Below the pieces are notes generated by a model, which worked only from the letters and a program-made list of their open reading frames with translations, was not told where the DNA came from and did no database searches. Positions 43,591 to 56,119 of a stretch of 64,000 nt of DNA are shown here, one piece after another. Made by a program: the position numbers and the translations under genes. Position 1 is the stretch's first letter, and every line of letters begins with the position of its first letter. The stretch comes from Wenxinia marina DSM 24838 (lineage in GTDB: Bacteria; Pseudomonadota; Alphaproteobacteria; Rhodobacterales; Rhodobacteraceae), in contig NZ_KB902316.1 of the NCBI RefSeq assembly GCF_000379485.1, positions 2,715-66,714 on the forward strand, written 5' to 3'.

Positions 43591-44016
43591 ATGGCGGAGC
43601 GGACCTACCACGGCACCTGTCACTGCGGACGCGTCGCGTTCGAGCTGCGGATGGATCCGCTCGCCACGCAGCTGCGCAAGTGCAACTGCAGCTACTGCAT
43701 GAAAGCGGGGTACAAGAAGGCGCTGATGCCCTTCGACACGCTCACGATCACGCGCGGCGCGGCCTCCCTCGGCACCTACCACGCCGACCCCAGCGCTTGG
43801 CCGCCGGGCACGATCGACCATTACTTCTGCCCGTCCTGCGGCGTGCAGACCTTCAGCCGGGGCGAGCTGGACGAGATGGGCGGAGAGTTCTGGGCGGTGA
43901 ACCTCGCCTGCCTCGACGACCTGCCTGCGGCGAGTCTCGGGGCGATGGAGGTGGTCTACGAGGACGGCCGCAACGACCGGCAGGACCGGGCGCCGGAGAT
44001 CACCGCCTACCTCTGA
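43591..44016 (+). CDS. GFA (glutathione-dependent formaldehyde-activating) family protein
   Basis: 141-aa zinc-binding GFA-fold protein. Cys ligands GTCHCGRVAF, KCNCSYCMKAG and FCPSCGVQTFSR follow the CxC, CxxC and CxxC pattern. Despite the family name most members have unknown substrates. It overlaps the convergent CysZ-like gene by 10 bp at the stop. Confidence 0.88.
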   Translation: MAERTYHGTCHCGRVAFELRMDPLATQLRKCNCSYCMKAGYKKALMPFDTLTITRGAASLGTYHADPSAWPPGTIDHYFCPSCGVQTFSRGELDEMGGEFWAVNLACLDDLPAASLGAMEVVYEDGRNDRQDRAPEITAYL

Positions 44017-44702
44017 CCGGCCGCGACGCGGTGGTAGAGGTGGGTGAAGGTCGCGGCGCCGAGCACCGGGATCACGAGGTTCACCAGCGGCACCGACAGC
44101 GGCACGCACATCAGACATCCGGCCAGCCAGATCTGGCCGAGGTGCCGGCGACGGAGCGCAGCGGCCCCCGCCCGCCCTTCGCGGCGCATCGCGGCGACCT
44201 GGAAATATTCCCTCCCGAGCAGAAATCCGTTCAGCGCGTAGAAGATCGGCACCGCGAGGAACGGGACGAACGCGTACAGCAGGAACGCGGCCACGTTCGC
44301 CCCGATCAGGATGCCGAGGAAGTTCACCGTGTCCTTCGCCGCCTCCAGGAACGAGACGCGCGGCGGCACCGGCAGGTTCGGGTAATGCGCGTCCTCCACC
44401 GCCTGCGCCACGTCGTCGAGGAACAGTGACGTGATGGCCGAGGCGACGGGGATCATCAGGAACATCGACAGGACGCCCATGAACAGGAGCGACCCCCAGC
44501 TGAGGAGGTCCCCCAGCCACGTCACCTGCCCCACCACCGGCAACTCCAGCCCGCCCGGATCGACCCACTCGATCAGCCACAGCAGCCCCGCATAGGCGAG
44601 GACCAGCAGCGCGACCGTCAGCCCGATGCCCAGCCACAGGACCCGGCGGAAGCGGGGATCGCCCAGCTGCGCCAGCGCGCGGGCGAAGTCGGCGAAGATC
44701 AC
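44007..44702 (-). CDS. CysZ-like EI24 domain membrane protein
   Basis: 231-aa EI24/CysZ-family protein with four hydrophobic segments (VALLVLAYAGLLWLIEW; LLFMGVLSMFLMIPVASAITSLF; FLGILIGANVAAFLLYAFVPF; LAGCLMCVPLSVPLVNLVIPV). CysZ takes up sulfate in E. coli; the role here is inferred from fold only. ATGA overlap with the nitroreductase gene upstream. Confidence 0.82.
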   Translation of the reverse strand: MIFADFARALAQLGDPRFRRVLWLGIGLTVALLVLAYAGLLWLIEWVDPGGLELPVVGQVTWLGDLLSWGSLLFMGVLSMFLMIPVASAITSLFLDDVAQAVEDAHYPNLPVPPRVSFLEAAKDTVNFLGILIGANVAAFLLYAFVPFLAVPIFYALNGFLLGREYFQVAAMRREGRAGAAALRRRHLGQIWLAGCLMCVPLSVPLVNLVIPVLGAATFTHLYHRVAAGQR

Positions 44703-45274
44703 CGGTCCATCCAGGTCGTGAGCGCGGCGACGTCCGGCCGGGGCCGGTCCGGCGGCGCGTGCTTTTCGGTGCCGATGTGGATCAGGCCCGCGACGCTCTC
44801 GCCCGGCGCGAGGCCCAGCTCGGCCTCGCAGAAGTCCGGGTCGTGCACGGGCCAGCCGCTCAGCCAGTTCGCGCCCCAGCCGGAGGCGAGCGCGGCGTTC
44901 AGCAGCGCCAGGCAGACCGCTCCGGCGGAATAGGTCTGCTCGATCGGCGGCACCTTGTCCGACGGCTTGGGGCTGGCGATCACGGCGACGACGAGATCGG
45001 CGTCGCGGAACTGCGCGACCGACTTCGCCGTGCGCTCCTCGTCGATGCCGAGGGCGGCGGCGCGGCCGGGGACCGCGGCGGCCAGCCGCTCCAGCGCGGG
45101 CCGGGTCAGCACCACGAAGCGCCAGGGCTCCAGCTTGCCGTGGTCGGGGCTGCGCGCCGCGGCGGTGAGCATCACGGTCAGCTCGTCCCGGTCCGGCACC
45201 GGCGGCGTCAGGATCTTGGCCGGGCGCGAGCGCCGGGTCAGCAGGAAGTCGAGGGCTGCGTCGTTGCGGGGCAT
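44699..45274 (-). CDS. nitroreductase family FMN oxidoreductase
   Basis: 191-aa YdjA-like nitroreductase. FMN-binding residues appear in LLTRRSRPAKIL (Arg pair) and ARSPDHGKLEPWRFVVL; CLALLNAALASGWGANWLSGW and LIHIGTEKHAPPDRPRPD are family motifs. NAD(P)H-dependent reduction of nitro or ene compounds is probable. Confidence 0.88.
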   Translation of the reverse strand: MPRNDAALDFLLTRRSRPAKILTPPVPDRDELTVMLTAAARSPDHGKLEPWRFVVLTRPALERLAAAVPGRAAALGIDEERTAKSVAQFRDADLVVAVIASPKPSDKVPPIEQTYSAGAVCLALLNAALASGWGANWLSGWPVHDPDFCEAELGLAPGESVAGLIHIGTEKHAPPDRPRPDVAALTTWMDR

Positions 45275-45334
45275 GGGCGGTCCTTCTGCGGTCGCGGGCC
45301 TAGATAGGCCGGCCGGCCCCCAGGGACAATCGCG

Positions 45335-46102
45335 TCACAGGAGGCGCGGCGGTCCGTCCTGCGGCAGCGGCGCCTCGGAGAGGACGCCGGCGGGCAGCCC
45401 GATCAGCAGGAGCGGACAAGGGTTGCCGACGCCGCGCAGCACCCGCTCCTCCAGCTTGGCCCAGTGCGTCGTGGCGGGGCCGAACTTGTCCTGCACGAAC
45501 TTGCGGGCGAACGCCTCCGCGAAGGGCACGCCCCGCGCCACCTGCGCCGCCACCGCGTCGCGCTGCGCCCGGGTCCGGGTGCCGATGCCCAGCCGCTCCA
45601 GATCGGCCTCTCCCGACAGCCCCTGCCCCGCCATCCAGCCGCCGATCCGTTCCAGCATCGCCGCCTGCATCGACGCCCCCCGCGTGACGATCACGCCGAG
45701 CGAGATCGCCGACAGGGCGTGCAGCCGGTGGAAGTTCTCGAGGTCGCGATCGAAGAACGGATCCTTGTTGTTCCACTCGATCTCGAGGGCGAGCGTGCCG
45801 GCCTGTCCGAACCGCACGTGATCGACCTCGTGGCTCACGCCCTCCCGCTCGCGCCCGTCGACGATGGTCTGCACGGTGAAGCGATGCTTGCGCCAGCGCC
45901 GCTCGGCCAGTGCGCGGCGCAGCCTCTGCGTCTGCCCGCTCTCGCCGCCGCCGCCGCCCACCAGCTCGGCGAGGGTGATGCGGAAGGCGAGCAGCGCCTC
46001 GACCAGCTCGGCGGTCTCCTCGGGGAAATCGTGGGACAGGATGGCGGCGGCATGGTTGCGGGTCCGCACGTCGAACCCCGCCTCGGTCAGTCCATCGAAC
46101 AT
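45335..46102 (-). CDS. BglII/BstYI-like restriction endonuclease
   Basis: 255-aa protein resembling BglII/BstYI-type type II restriction enzymes. The nuclease core reads HEVDHVRFG (Asp94), LALEIEWNNKDPFFDRDL (Glu107, Glu109), then NFHRLHALSAISLGVIVTRG, the segment I recognise from this family. An Asp followed by E-x-E on the next strand fits the metal site. No methyltransferase is adjacent; an MT-A70 gene lies about 7 kb away. Family assignment is from motif memory, so confirm with HMMs. Confidence 0.72.
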   Translation of the reverse strand: MFDGLTEAGFDVRTRNHAAAILSHDFPEETAELVEALLAFRITLAELVGGGGGESGQTQRLRRALAERRWRKHRFTVQTIVDGREREGVSHEVDHVRFGQAGTLALEIEWNNKDPFFDRDLENFHRLHALSAISLGVIVTRGASMQAAMLERIGGWMAGQGLSGEADLERLGIGTRTRAQRDAVAAQVARGVPFAEAFARKFVQDKFGPATTHWAKLEERVLRGVGNPCPLLLIGLPAGVLSEAPLPQDGPPRLL

Positions 46103-46172
46103 GCAAGCGGCCCCCGCGTCCCTGCCCCAAGGTGGCGCGGGTCGCGGAGGCCGTCCAGAAGGTAAGGCCGGT

Positions 46173-46247
46173 TCAGGCGCGGCGGTTGCGGCGGAACAGG
46201 CGCTGGGCGATCTTCCAGATCGCGACGTACTTGAAGATCTTGCGCAT
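46173..46247 (-). CDS. 24-aa basic peptide ORF
   Basis: A 24-codon ORF begins MRKIFKYVAIWK and ends in an Arg-rich tail, with AAAGGAG seven bases upstream of ATG 46247. It is amphipathic (aromatic/aliphatic face, Lys/Arg face, net charge about +8), a shape typical of small membrane-associated peptides. It lies alone between aspS and the nuclease gene, 65 bp downstream of aspS. A good ribosome site and codon use like neighbours support it; conservation is untested. Confidence 0.5.
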   Translation of the reverse strand: MRKIFKYVAIWKIAQRLFRRNRRA

Positions 46248-46312
46248 GGCGGGCTCCTTTCGCGGGTCGTTCGGAGCCCAACGCCCGACGCCCCGGTTCA
46301 GTTCACCGCGCG

Positions 46313-48301
46313 TCAGTCCTCCGGCGGCAGTACCCGCAGGCGCAGCTCGCGCAGCTGTGCCGGCAGCGGCTCGCTCGGGGCGCCCATCATCAGGTCCTCG
46401 GCCCGCTGGTTCATCGGGAAGAGGATGACCTCGCGGATGTTCTCCTCGTCCGCCAGCAGCATCACGCAGCGGTCGATCCCGACCGCGCAGCCGCCGTGGG
46501 GCGGGGCGCCGTACTGGAACGCGTTCACCATACCGCCGAAACGCTTGCGCACCTCGTCCTCGCCGTAGCCCGCGATCTCGAACGCCTTGAACATGATCTC
46601 GGGCTTGTGGTTCCGGATCGCGCCCGAGATCAGCTCGTAGCCGTTGCAGGCGAGGTCGTACTGGAAGCCCAGCACCTTGAGCGGATCGCCCTGCAGCGCC
46701 TCCATCCCGCCCTGCGGCATCGAGAAGGGGTTGTGCGAGAAGTCGATCCCGCCCTCGTCGTCCTTCTCGTACATCGGGAAATCGACGATCCAGGCGAAGG
46801 CGAAGCGGTCCTTGTCCGTCAGCCCCAGCTCCTCGCCGATCACGGTCCGGGCCTTGCCGGCCACCCGCTCGAACGAGGACGGCTTGCCGCCGAGGAAGAA
46901 CGCCGCATCGCCGACGCCGAGGCCGAGCTGCTGGCGGATCGCCTCGGTCCGTTCGGGGCCGATGTTCTTGGCCAGCGGGCCGGCGGCTTCGGGATCGTCA
47001 AGATCGGGAAAATGAACTCGCTGAATCGTCGCAGCTTCATGTCTATCGAGGGGATCACCGCTCTCAATAAGCTTCTTTACCTCAGTGAGCTTTGCGGCAC
47101 GATCATGTTGTTCATTGACTTCGTAAGTGTGACAGAACCGTTCGTAGTCTTTTTCGTTGACCGCTTTAGCAGTCAGCCACTTCTTAATTTCCTCGCCGAC
47201 TATTTCAGATTCCGTACGCTGACGCCAGAAGATGTAGCCCATCCCCGGCAGCCCTTCCTTCTGGGCGAAGGCGTTCATCCGGTCGCAGAACTTGCGCGAG
47301 CCGCCGCCGGGCGCCGGGATCGCGCGGATCTCGGTCCCCTCCTGCTCCAGCAGCTTGGCGAAGATGGCGAAGCCGGAGCCGGCGAAGTGCTCGCTCACCA
47401 CCCGCATCTTGATCGGGCAGCGCAGATCCGGCTTGTCGGTCCCGTACCACAGCGCGGCATCGGCATAGGAAATCTGCGGCCAGACCGTGTCGACCGCCCG
47501 GCCGCCGCCGAACTCCTCGAACACGCCCTGGATCACCGGCTGGATCGTGGCGAAGACGTCGTCCTGGGTGACGAAGCTCATCTCCATGTCGAGCTGGTAG
47601 AAGTCGGTGGGCGAACGGTCGGCACGCGGGTCCTCGTCGCGGAAGCAGGGGGCGATCTGGAAGTACTTGTCGAAGCCCGACACCATCAGCAGCTGCTTGA
47701 ACTGCTGCGGCGCCTGCGGCAGCGCGTAGAACTTGCCCGGATGCAGGCGCGACGGCACCAGGAAGTCGCGTGCGCCCTCGGGCGACGAGGCGGTGATGAT
47801 CGGCGTCTGGTACTCGCGGAACGACTGGTCCCACATCCGCTGCCGCATCGAGCGCACGACGTCCGAGCGCAGGGTCATGTTCTTCTGCATGGCCTCGCGC
47901 CGCAGGTCGAGGTAGCGGTACCGCAGGCGCGTCTCCTCGGGATATTCCTGGTCGCCGAAGACCTGCAGCGGCAGCTCCTTGGCGGCGCCCAGCACCTCGA
48001 TCCCGCGGACGAAGACCTCGATCTCGCCGGTCGGGATCTTGGGGTTCACCAGTTCGGGGTCGCGGGCCTTCACCTCGCCGTCGATGCGGATGCACCACTC
48101 GGCGCGGACCTTCTCGACCTCGGCGAATGCGGCCGAGTCCGGGTCGCACAGGACCTGCGTCACGCCGTAATGGTCGCGCAGGTCGATGAAGAGGATGCCG
48201 CCGTGGTCGCGCACGCGGTGGACCCAGCCGGCCAGGCGGACCGTCTCGCCCACGTTGCCGGCGTTCAGCGCGGCGCAGGTGTGGGTGCGGAATGGATGCA
48301 T
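46313..48301 (-). CDS. aspS: aspartyl-tRNA synthetase with in-frame insert
   Basis: 662-aa class II synthetase: OB-fold anticodon domain ([25 protein letters not shown]), motif 2 ([22 protein letters not shown] in two parts), the GAD domain and motif 3 ([22 protein letters not shown]). All catalytic regions are present. It is about 70 residues longer than usual. The excess is residues about 361-435, between GYIFWR and [13 protein letters not shown] in the GAD domain; the DNA of this part (46996-47222) is far more AT-rich than the rest. The frame is kept, so the enzyme is probably functional. Confidence 0.93.
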   Translation of the reverse strand: MHPFRTHTCAALNAGNVGETVRLAGWVHRVRDHGGILFIDLRDHYGVTQVLCDPDSAAFAEVEKVRAEWCIRIDGEVKARDPELVNPKIPTGEIEVFVRGIEVLGAAKELPLQVFGDQEYPEETRLRYRYLDLRREAMQKNMTLRSDVVRSMRQRMWDQSFREYQTPIITASSPEGARDFLVPSRLHPGKFYALPQAPQQFKQLLMVSGFDKYFQIAPCFRDEDPRADRSPTDFYQLDMEMSFVTQDDVFATIQPVIQGVFEEFGGGRAVDTVWPQISYADAALWYGTDKPDLRCPIKMRVVSEHFAGSGFAIFAKLLEQEGTEIRAIPAPGGGSRKFCDRMNAFAQKEGLPGMGYIFWRQRTESEIVGEEIKKWLTAKAVNEKDYERFCHTYEVNEQHDRAAKLTEVKKLIESGDPLDRHEAATIQRVHFPDLDDPEAAGPLAKNIGPERTEAIRQQLGLGVGDAAFFLGGKPSSFERVAGKARTVIGEELGLTDKDRFAFAWIVDFPMYEKDDEGGIDFSHNPFSMPQGGMEALQGDPLKVLGFQYDLACNGYELISGAIRNHKPEIMFKAFEIAGYGEDEVRKRFGGMVNAFQYGAPPHGGCAVGIDRCVMLLADEENIREVILFPMNQRAEDLMMGAPSEPLPAQLRELRLRVLPPED
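46996..47222 (-). other. low-GC in-frame insertion within aspS
   Basis: About 227 bp, roughly 45% G+C against about 70% around it, using codons such as GAA, AAA, ATT, ACT and AGA that the flanking gene avoids. It encodes a charged helical segment ([16 protein letters not shown]..., [16 protein letters not shown]..., [16 protein letters not shown]). Ends are estimated from where AspRS similarity resumes. Confidence 0.7.
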
Positions 48302-48421
48302 GGCCTCGGCTCCTTGCGGGGAAACGCGGCCGATACATCGCGCGGGGGGCGGGAAGTCAAGCGCTCTGGCCTCTCGGGGGCAGAGGTCTATGGTGCACCG
48401 AAAAGACGTGACGAGCCGACC

Positions 48422-49630
48422 ATGTGGACTGACCTCTTCCACCGCGCGATGTCCCGCTTCATCCGGGACGGCGCCCTCACCATCGACTATCCCGACGGCA
48501 CCCGCCGCGCCTACGGCGACGGCAGCGGCCCGCCCGTCCTGATGCGGATCACCGATCCCGCCCTGCTCCGCGAGATCCTCCTCAAGCCCGAGCTGGCCCT
48601 GGGCGAGGGCTACGTCGACGGCGGCTGGGACCTCGGCGAGGGCACGCTGGCCGACTTCTTCAAGGTCGTGCTGAGCAACCAGCGCGCCGGCCGGCTGCCG
48701 AAGGCGATGGAGGTCTGGGGCGCGCTGCTGCGGCCGGCGCAGAAGTTCATCGCCCACAACCGCATCTCGGCGGCGCGCGCCAACGTGCACCACCATTACG
48801 ACCTGTCGGGCGCGCTCTACGACCTCTTCCTCGACGCCGACCGGCAGTATTCCTGCGCCTACTTCGCCCGGCCGGACATGACGCTGGAGGAGGCGCAGGA
48901 GGCCAAGAAGCACCACATCGCTCGCAAGCTGCGGATCGAGCCGGGGATGCGGGTCCTCGACATCGGCTGCGGCTGGGGCGGGATGGCGCTGACGCTGGCG
49001 CGGGACTACGGGGCCGAGGTGGTGGGCGTCACGCTCTCGACCGAGCAGCTGAAGGTCGCGACCGAGCGGGCGACGGCAGCGGGCCTCGGCGGGCGGATCG
49101 ACATCCGGCTGCAGGACTACCGCGAGCTGACGGGGCAGTTCGACCGCATCGTCTCGGTCGGCATGTTCGAGCATGTGGGCTTGCCGCATTACGGCACCTA
49201 CTTCGGCGCGGTGAAGCGGCTGATGGCGCCGGGCGGCGTCGCACTGATCCACACGATCGGCGTCGCCGGCCCGCCGCAGGCGACGGGCGAGTGGATCCGG
49301 CGCTACATCTTTCCCGGCGGCTACCTGCCCTCGCTGTCCGAGGTGGTCCGCGCCATCGAGAAGGCCGACCTGCCGATCGCCGACATCGAGATCCTGCGCA
49401 ACCATTACGGCCACACGCTGCGGCACTGGGCCGACCGCTTCGAGGCGCACGAGGACGAGGCCGAGCGGCTGTACGACGCGCGCTTCGTGCGGATGTGGCG
49501 CTACTACCTCGAAGCGTCCGGCGCGTCCTTCTTCTGGGGCCGGAACGTCAACTTCCAGGTCCAGATCGAGGCCCCCAAGGGCACGGTGCCGATCACCCGC
49601 GACTATCTCTACGCCGACGCCCCGGCCTGA
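48422..49630 (+). CDS. cfa: cyclopropane-fatty-acyl-phospholipid synthase
   Basis: 402-aa SAM-dependent methyltransferase adding a methylene to unsaturated phospholipid acyl chains. The N-terminal acyl-binding region ([14 protein letters not shown]) precedes [17 protein letters not shown], the SAM site [15 protein letters not shown], and [14 protein letters not shown]-terminal [14 protein letters not shown] is typical. A hairpin terminator follows. Confidence 0.92.
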   Translation: MWTDLFHRAMSRFIRDGALTIDYPDGTRRAYGDGSGPPVLMRITDPALLREILLKPELALGEGYVDGGWDLGEGTLADFFKVVLSNQRAGRLPKAMEVWGALLRPAQKFIAHNRISAARANVHHHYDLSGALYDLFLDADRQYSCAYFARPDMTLEEAQEAKKHHIARKLRIEPGMRVLDIGCGWGGMALTLARDYGAEVVGVTLSTEQLKVATERATAAGLGGRIDIRLQDYRELTGQFDRIVSVGMFEHVGLPHYGTYFGAVKRLMAPGGVALIHTIGVAGPPQATGEWIRRYIFPGGYLPSLSEVVRAIEKADLPIADIEILRNHYGHTLRHWADRFEAHEDEAERLYDARFVRMWRYYLEASGASFFWGRNVNFQVQIEAPKGTVPITRDYLYADAPA

Positions 49631-49655
49631 CCGACCCTTGGACGAGGGCCGCGCG

Positions 49656-49674
49656 AGGGGGGTTGAACCCCCTT
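49656..49674 (+). terminator. rho-independent-like terminator after cfa
   Basis: Stem AGGGGG, loop GTTGAA, stem CCCCCT, followed by T-containing sequence; 26 bp after the cfa stop and 57 bp before carB. Confidence 0.55.
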
Positions 49675-49730
49675 CCGCCGCGACCCATAAGCAGCCCGAT
49701 TTGCTCCACCGCTGCCGCCCGAGGTGACCG

Positions 49731-53179
<3,449 letters not shown>

Positions 53180-53183
<4 letters not shown>

Positions 53184-54247
53184 ATATGAAAGATGGGGTG
53201 GGAACGCTCGCCGTCTTCCCACAAGATTGCCCTAAAGGCGTCAAGAGCCGCCGTGTTTTTGAAGTGAGGATAGTATCGCTTAACCTCGTCCAGCTGCTCT
53301 CCGTAGTCCTTTGCGAGATAGGCTGCCTCAGTCCCTTTCAAAAAGGCTTCCCAGGGGATCAGAAGGAATGTCGCGAAACACTCAGCTTCGACTTCTTCTA
53401 GTCTGTCCACGACCTGTTCAATCTGTCTGTCAGAACCAATCAATTGGGATCTGTTGCGCGCAAGTTCCTGAGGGGCGAGAAATATTGAATCGCCGCCCGC
53501 TAGCAAGCTAGCGTGCAAGAAATGATGGCCGACTTCGTGCGCTAGAACATGTCTCGCGAATGCAACGTCGCGCTCAGCGCTCCCTAACCGTTCTTCTTCG
53601 ACGAGAAGCAAGTGGCCGTCTGGACCTACCGTCATGCATGCGAAGGCACCTGAGAATACAGGAGGAAGGTGTTCGACGGCCTCCCAATCGAACGCCAAAT
53701 CAGAGGCTGCCAGATGCTCCAAAAAGCGGCCAACCTTCAATCTACTCAATTCTCCGGCTCCAGCGTCTGACCTAATTCGTCCAGCGAGGATACAAATTTC
53801 GGCGAAGCGCTTTGGCGTTAGAGAGGGCCGCTTGCCCCTTCGTGATCTCGGAGCAATTGATCGAGTGCTGGAAAACAACAGTGCATTTACTCTCTCTCCT
53901 GTTTCACGCTCAAGAATGCTCTGGATTTCTGCAATCGCCTTCGGAGAAATGCGATCTCGAAAAGAGTCGAGCATAGCCAGCAGCGGAGGGCAAGAAGAGT
54001 CACGACCCGAATGCAATCGGTGAGAATCTGAGAACTCAGCTAGCTTCCGAAGTTCATGAGCATCTTCACCTGAGCAGCTAAGTACTCTGATGTAGGCACC
54101 TACTATGTCATCGTTTATCGATGTTCGCCCGCACTCGAGATTACACACGCGGGATGGAGAAACTGAGATGGAGTCAGCGAACTCACTCAGGCTCAGCGCG
54201 CGCCTCGCCCTCAACTCTTGAGCAAATCGGCCAAACCCGGTGCGCAT
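53180..54247 (-). CDS. XRE-family regulator with ImmA/IrrE-like metallopeptidase domain
   Basis: 355-aa single protein. N-terminal XRE helix-turn-helix (residues 8-56: [36 protein letters not shown]), a linker, then an ImmA/IrrE (COG2856/M78) domain with zinc motif HEVGH at 237-241 and later [15 protein letters not shown]. Such fusions are repressor-protease regulators of mobile elements or stress responses. Much lower GC (about 50%) than neighbours. AGGAGG is 6 bp before ATG; a palindromic operator is upstream. Its stop shares CTAG with carB. It stands alone: no phage or integrase genes nearby. Confidence 0.88.
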
Positions 54248-54267
54248 GAGCTACCTCCTGGCGTCTC

Positions 54268-54286
54268 TTTACCACATTTCGGTAAA
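54268..54286 (-). promoter_or_regulatory. operator-like inverted repeat of the XRE gene
   Basis: Perfect inverted repeat TTTACC-N7-GGTAAA, with a TTGACG hexamer immediately 5' on the minus strand (a probable -35). It fits an autoregulatory operator. 21 bp before the ATG. Confidence 0.6.
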
Positions 54287-54327
54287 ACGTCAAGATCGTG
54301 GGGCGGCAGATCGAGCTTGCACAAAAC

Positions 54328-54834
54328 CTAGGGCAGGATCTCTCCCAGCGTCTGCTGCGTCGCGCCAACCCCGCATTCGTCCGCCACGGCCTCGTCCGCG
54401 CCGTCCAGGCTGAACGTCGCCGTGCGGCCGTCATCGAACGTCACCGTCACCGTCACCGCGTCGCCGTCCCGCAGGCGCTGGGCGATCTCGATCAGGTAGC
54501 CGGCCTCCACCGCCGTGTCGCTGCCCAGGAAGCCGCCGAGGTCGAGGGGGACCGCGACGGGCTGCGCGTCGTTGAAGGCGAAGATGACGGGGCCGGCGGC
54601 GTTCGGCGGGGCGCCGGCCAGCTCGACGAAGAGCGTGGAGCCGAAGGCGGCGCCGAGCGAGCAGCCCCAGACCATGCGGTTCCCCTCCCCGGCCGAGACC
54701 GAGCTTTCGAGGAAGCCCTGCCCGAATCCGTCGTCGGTCCAGAGCCCCTCGCCCGCCGCGGCGGCACTGCCGGTGGCGGCGAGGAGGGCGGCTGCCCGGG
54801 CGCCTCTCAGGACGGTTGTCATCCGGCGTTGCAT
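54328..54834 (-). CDS. exported hypothetical protein
   Basis: 168 aa from ATG 54834 (a second ATG at 54822 also possible). Signal peptide RGARAAALLAATGSAAAAGEG. The mature part has Cys in MVWGCSLG and ECGVG that may form a disulfide; it is beta-rich (LFVELAGAP, PVIFAFNDAQPVAVPLDLGG, AVTVTVTFDDGRTATFSLDG). Pattern resembles small periplasmic proteins of the invasion-associated IalB kind only loosely; no firm family. Isolated, divergent from the lipoprotein gene. Confidence 0.6.
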   Translation of the reverse strand: MQRRMTTVLRGARAAALLAATGSAAAAGEGLWTDDGFGQGFLESSVSAGEGNRMVWGCSLGAAFGSTLFVELAGAPPNAAGPVIFAFNDAQPVAVPLDLGGFLGSDTAVEAGYLIEIAQRLRDGDAVTVTVTFDDGRTATFSLDGADEAVADECGVGATQQTLGEILP

Positions 54835-54876
54835 CGGTCCACCCTTCCCCTGCCTGTCCGCGCGAAAGGAAACGCC

Positions 54877-55158
54877 ATGCGCCCCCTCCCGTTCCTCGTC
54901 CTCGCCGCCCCGCTCGTCGCCGCCTGCGCGGCCGAGCCCGAGGGCCTGCCCTTCTTCGGCGACGGCTACCGCGCGCCCGGCGATCCCTGCCTGCGGGTCG
55001 GCGAGAACGAGTTCACCAACCAGTTCCTCGACGATTCGTCCGACCTCGTCGGCTGTCCCCGGGACATGGAGAATCTCGGCGTCTTCGTGACCGAGACCGG
55101 CGCGGTGCTGGTCGCCCAGACCGAGGACGCGAACCTCTATTCCGTGCCGCTGCGCTGA
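54877..55158 (+). CDS. small lipoprotein
   Basis: 93-aa protein. Lipobox LVAAC near residue 17 predicts lipid attachment. Mature part acidic, with CLRVGENEFTNQFLDDSSDLVGC (two Cys, likely disulfide) and VTETGAVLVAQTEDANLY. AAAGGA site upstream. Function unknown. tdk follows 36 bp later. Confidence 0.65.
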   Translation: MRPLPFLVLAAPLVAACAAEPEGLPFFGDGYRAPGDPCLRVGENEFTNQFLDDSSDLVGCPRDMENLGVFVTETGAVLVAQTEDANLYSVPLR

Positions 55159-55194
55159 CTTGCCCCCTGCCCCGTTGCGGGGCAAACCGCCGCC

Positions 55195-55776
55195 ATGGCC
55201 AAGCTCTACTTCAACTACTCGACGATGAACGCCGGCAAGTCGACGCTGCTGCTGCAGGCGTCGCACAACTACCTCGAGCGGGGGATGGCGACGTACCTCC
55301 TGACGGCGCGCTTCGACGACCGCGCGGGCCCCGGCCGGATTGCCAGCCGGATCGGCATCGCCCAGCCGGCGGACACCTACGGGCCCGGCGACGACCTCTT
55401 CGAGATGCTGCAGACGCGGCTGCGGTCCGGGCCGTGTCATTGCGTCTTCCTCGACGAGGCGCAGTTCCTGACCGAGGCGCAGGTCTGGCAGCTCGCCCGT
55501 GCGGTGGACGACCTGCGCGTGCCGGTCATGTGCTACGGCCTGCGGACGGATTTCCGGGGCGCGCTGTTCCCCGGCTCCGCCGCGCTGCTGGCGCTGGCCG
55601 ACGAGATGCGGGAGGTGCGGACGATCTGCCATTGCGGCCGCAAGGCGACGATGGTGATCCGCCGCGCCGCCGACGGCACGGTCGTCACCGCCGGCGCCCA
55701 GGTCGAGATCGGCGGCAACGACCGCTACGTCGCGCTCTGCCGCGTGCACTGGCGGGAGGCGGTGGGGGATCGGTAG
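55195..55776 (+). CDS. tdk: thymidine kinase
   Basis: 193-aa type II thymidine kinase phosphorylating thymidine for salvage. P-loop YSTMNAGKSTLLLQ (residues 6-19), Asp/Glu motif VFLDEAQFLTEAQV, zinc ligands ICHCGRKA and ALCRVHW, lasso loop near VEIGGNDRYVALC. Normal length. Confidence 0.95.
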   Translation: MAKLYFNYSTMNAGKSTLLLQASHNYLERGMATYLLTARFDDRAGPGRIASRIGIAQPADTYGPGDDLFEMLQTRLRSGPCHCVFLDEAQFLTEAQVWQLARAVDDLRVPVMCYGLRTDFRGALFPGSAALLALADEMREVRTICHCGRKATMVIRRAADGTVVTAGAQVEIGGNDRYVALCRVHWREAVGDR

Positions 55777-55793
55777 ACGGACGGCCAGAGATC

Positions 55794-55874
55794 GCCCCGC
55801 CCCGGCCCCGAGCCGGGGCCCCGACGAACCCTGGCACCTTCCCCAGCGAGGTCCCGGGTCAAGCCCGGGACGGA
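55794..55874. repeat. REP-like palindrome pair, locus 4
   Basis: CCCCGGCCCCGAGCCGGGG then, after GACGAACCCTGGCACC and about 30 bp, TCCCGGGTCAAGCCCGGGA. Both core variants (CCGAGCCGG and GGTCAAGCC) in one unit, linking the two kinds of palindrome to one family. Confidence 0.75.
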
Positions 55875-55891
55875 TCGGTTCTGAGGGCGAC

Positions 55892-56055
55892 GGAGGGCGG
55901 CGTCTGGCCGCGGTCAGACGCTCCGACGCTCCGGTAGAGGAGATTTATGGCGCGGCCCCGCACGACCCTCAGCGTCTCGCTGGTGGCGAGGAAGCGTCTG
56001 GCCGGGGGGCGGCCAGACGCTGCCCGGGCCGCTTACGCGGCTGAGTCCGGGCGGG
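55892..56055 (-). repeat. two-stem-loop intergenic element, copy C
   Basis: Best-preserved copy together with 59318. Reverse of the same order: CGCCCGGACTCAGCCGCG, hairpin GCGTCTGGCCG...CGGCCAGACGC, CGCCACCAGCGAGACG, GTCGTGCGGGGCCGC, ACCGGAGCGTCGGAGCGTCTG, CGGCCAGACGCCGCCCT. Near-complete match over about 160 bp. Confidence 0.8.
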
Positions 56056-56119
56056 CTGCTCCCACGTGAGCCTCCGCGGGACAATCGCAGTCGGTTGCAC
56101 CCGCCCTACACGCCCTCTT

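Larger units (their letters stand above)
55777..56119. other. 343-bp gap with repeats between convergent genes
   Basis: No gene supported. It holds REP-like locus 4 (55794-55874) and copy C of the two-stem-loop element (55892-56055, reversed). Located between the 3' ends of tdk and csaA, so terminator function for both is likely. Confidence 0.65.
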
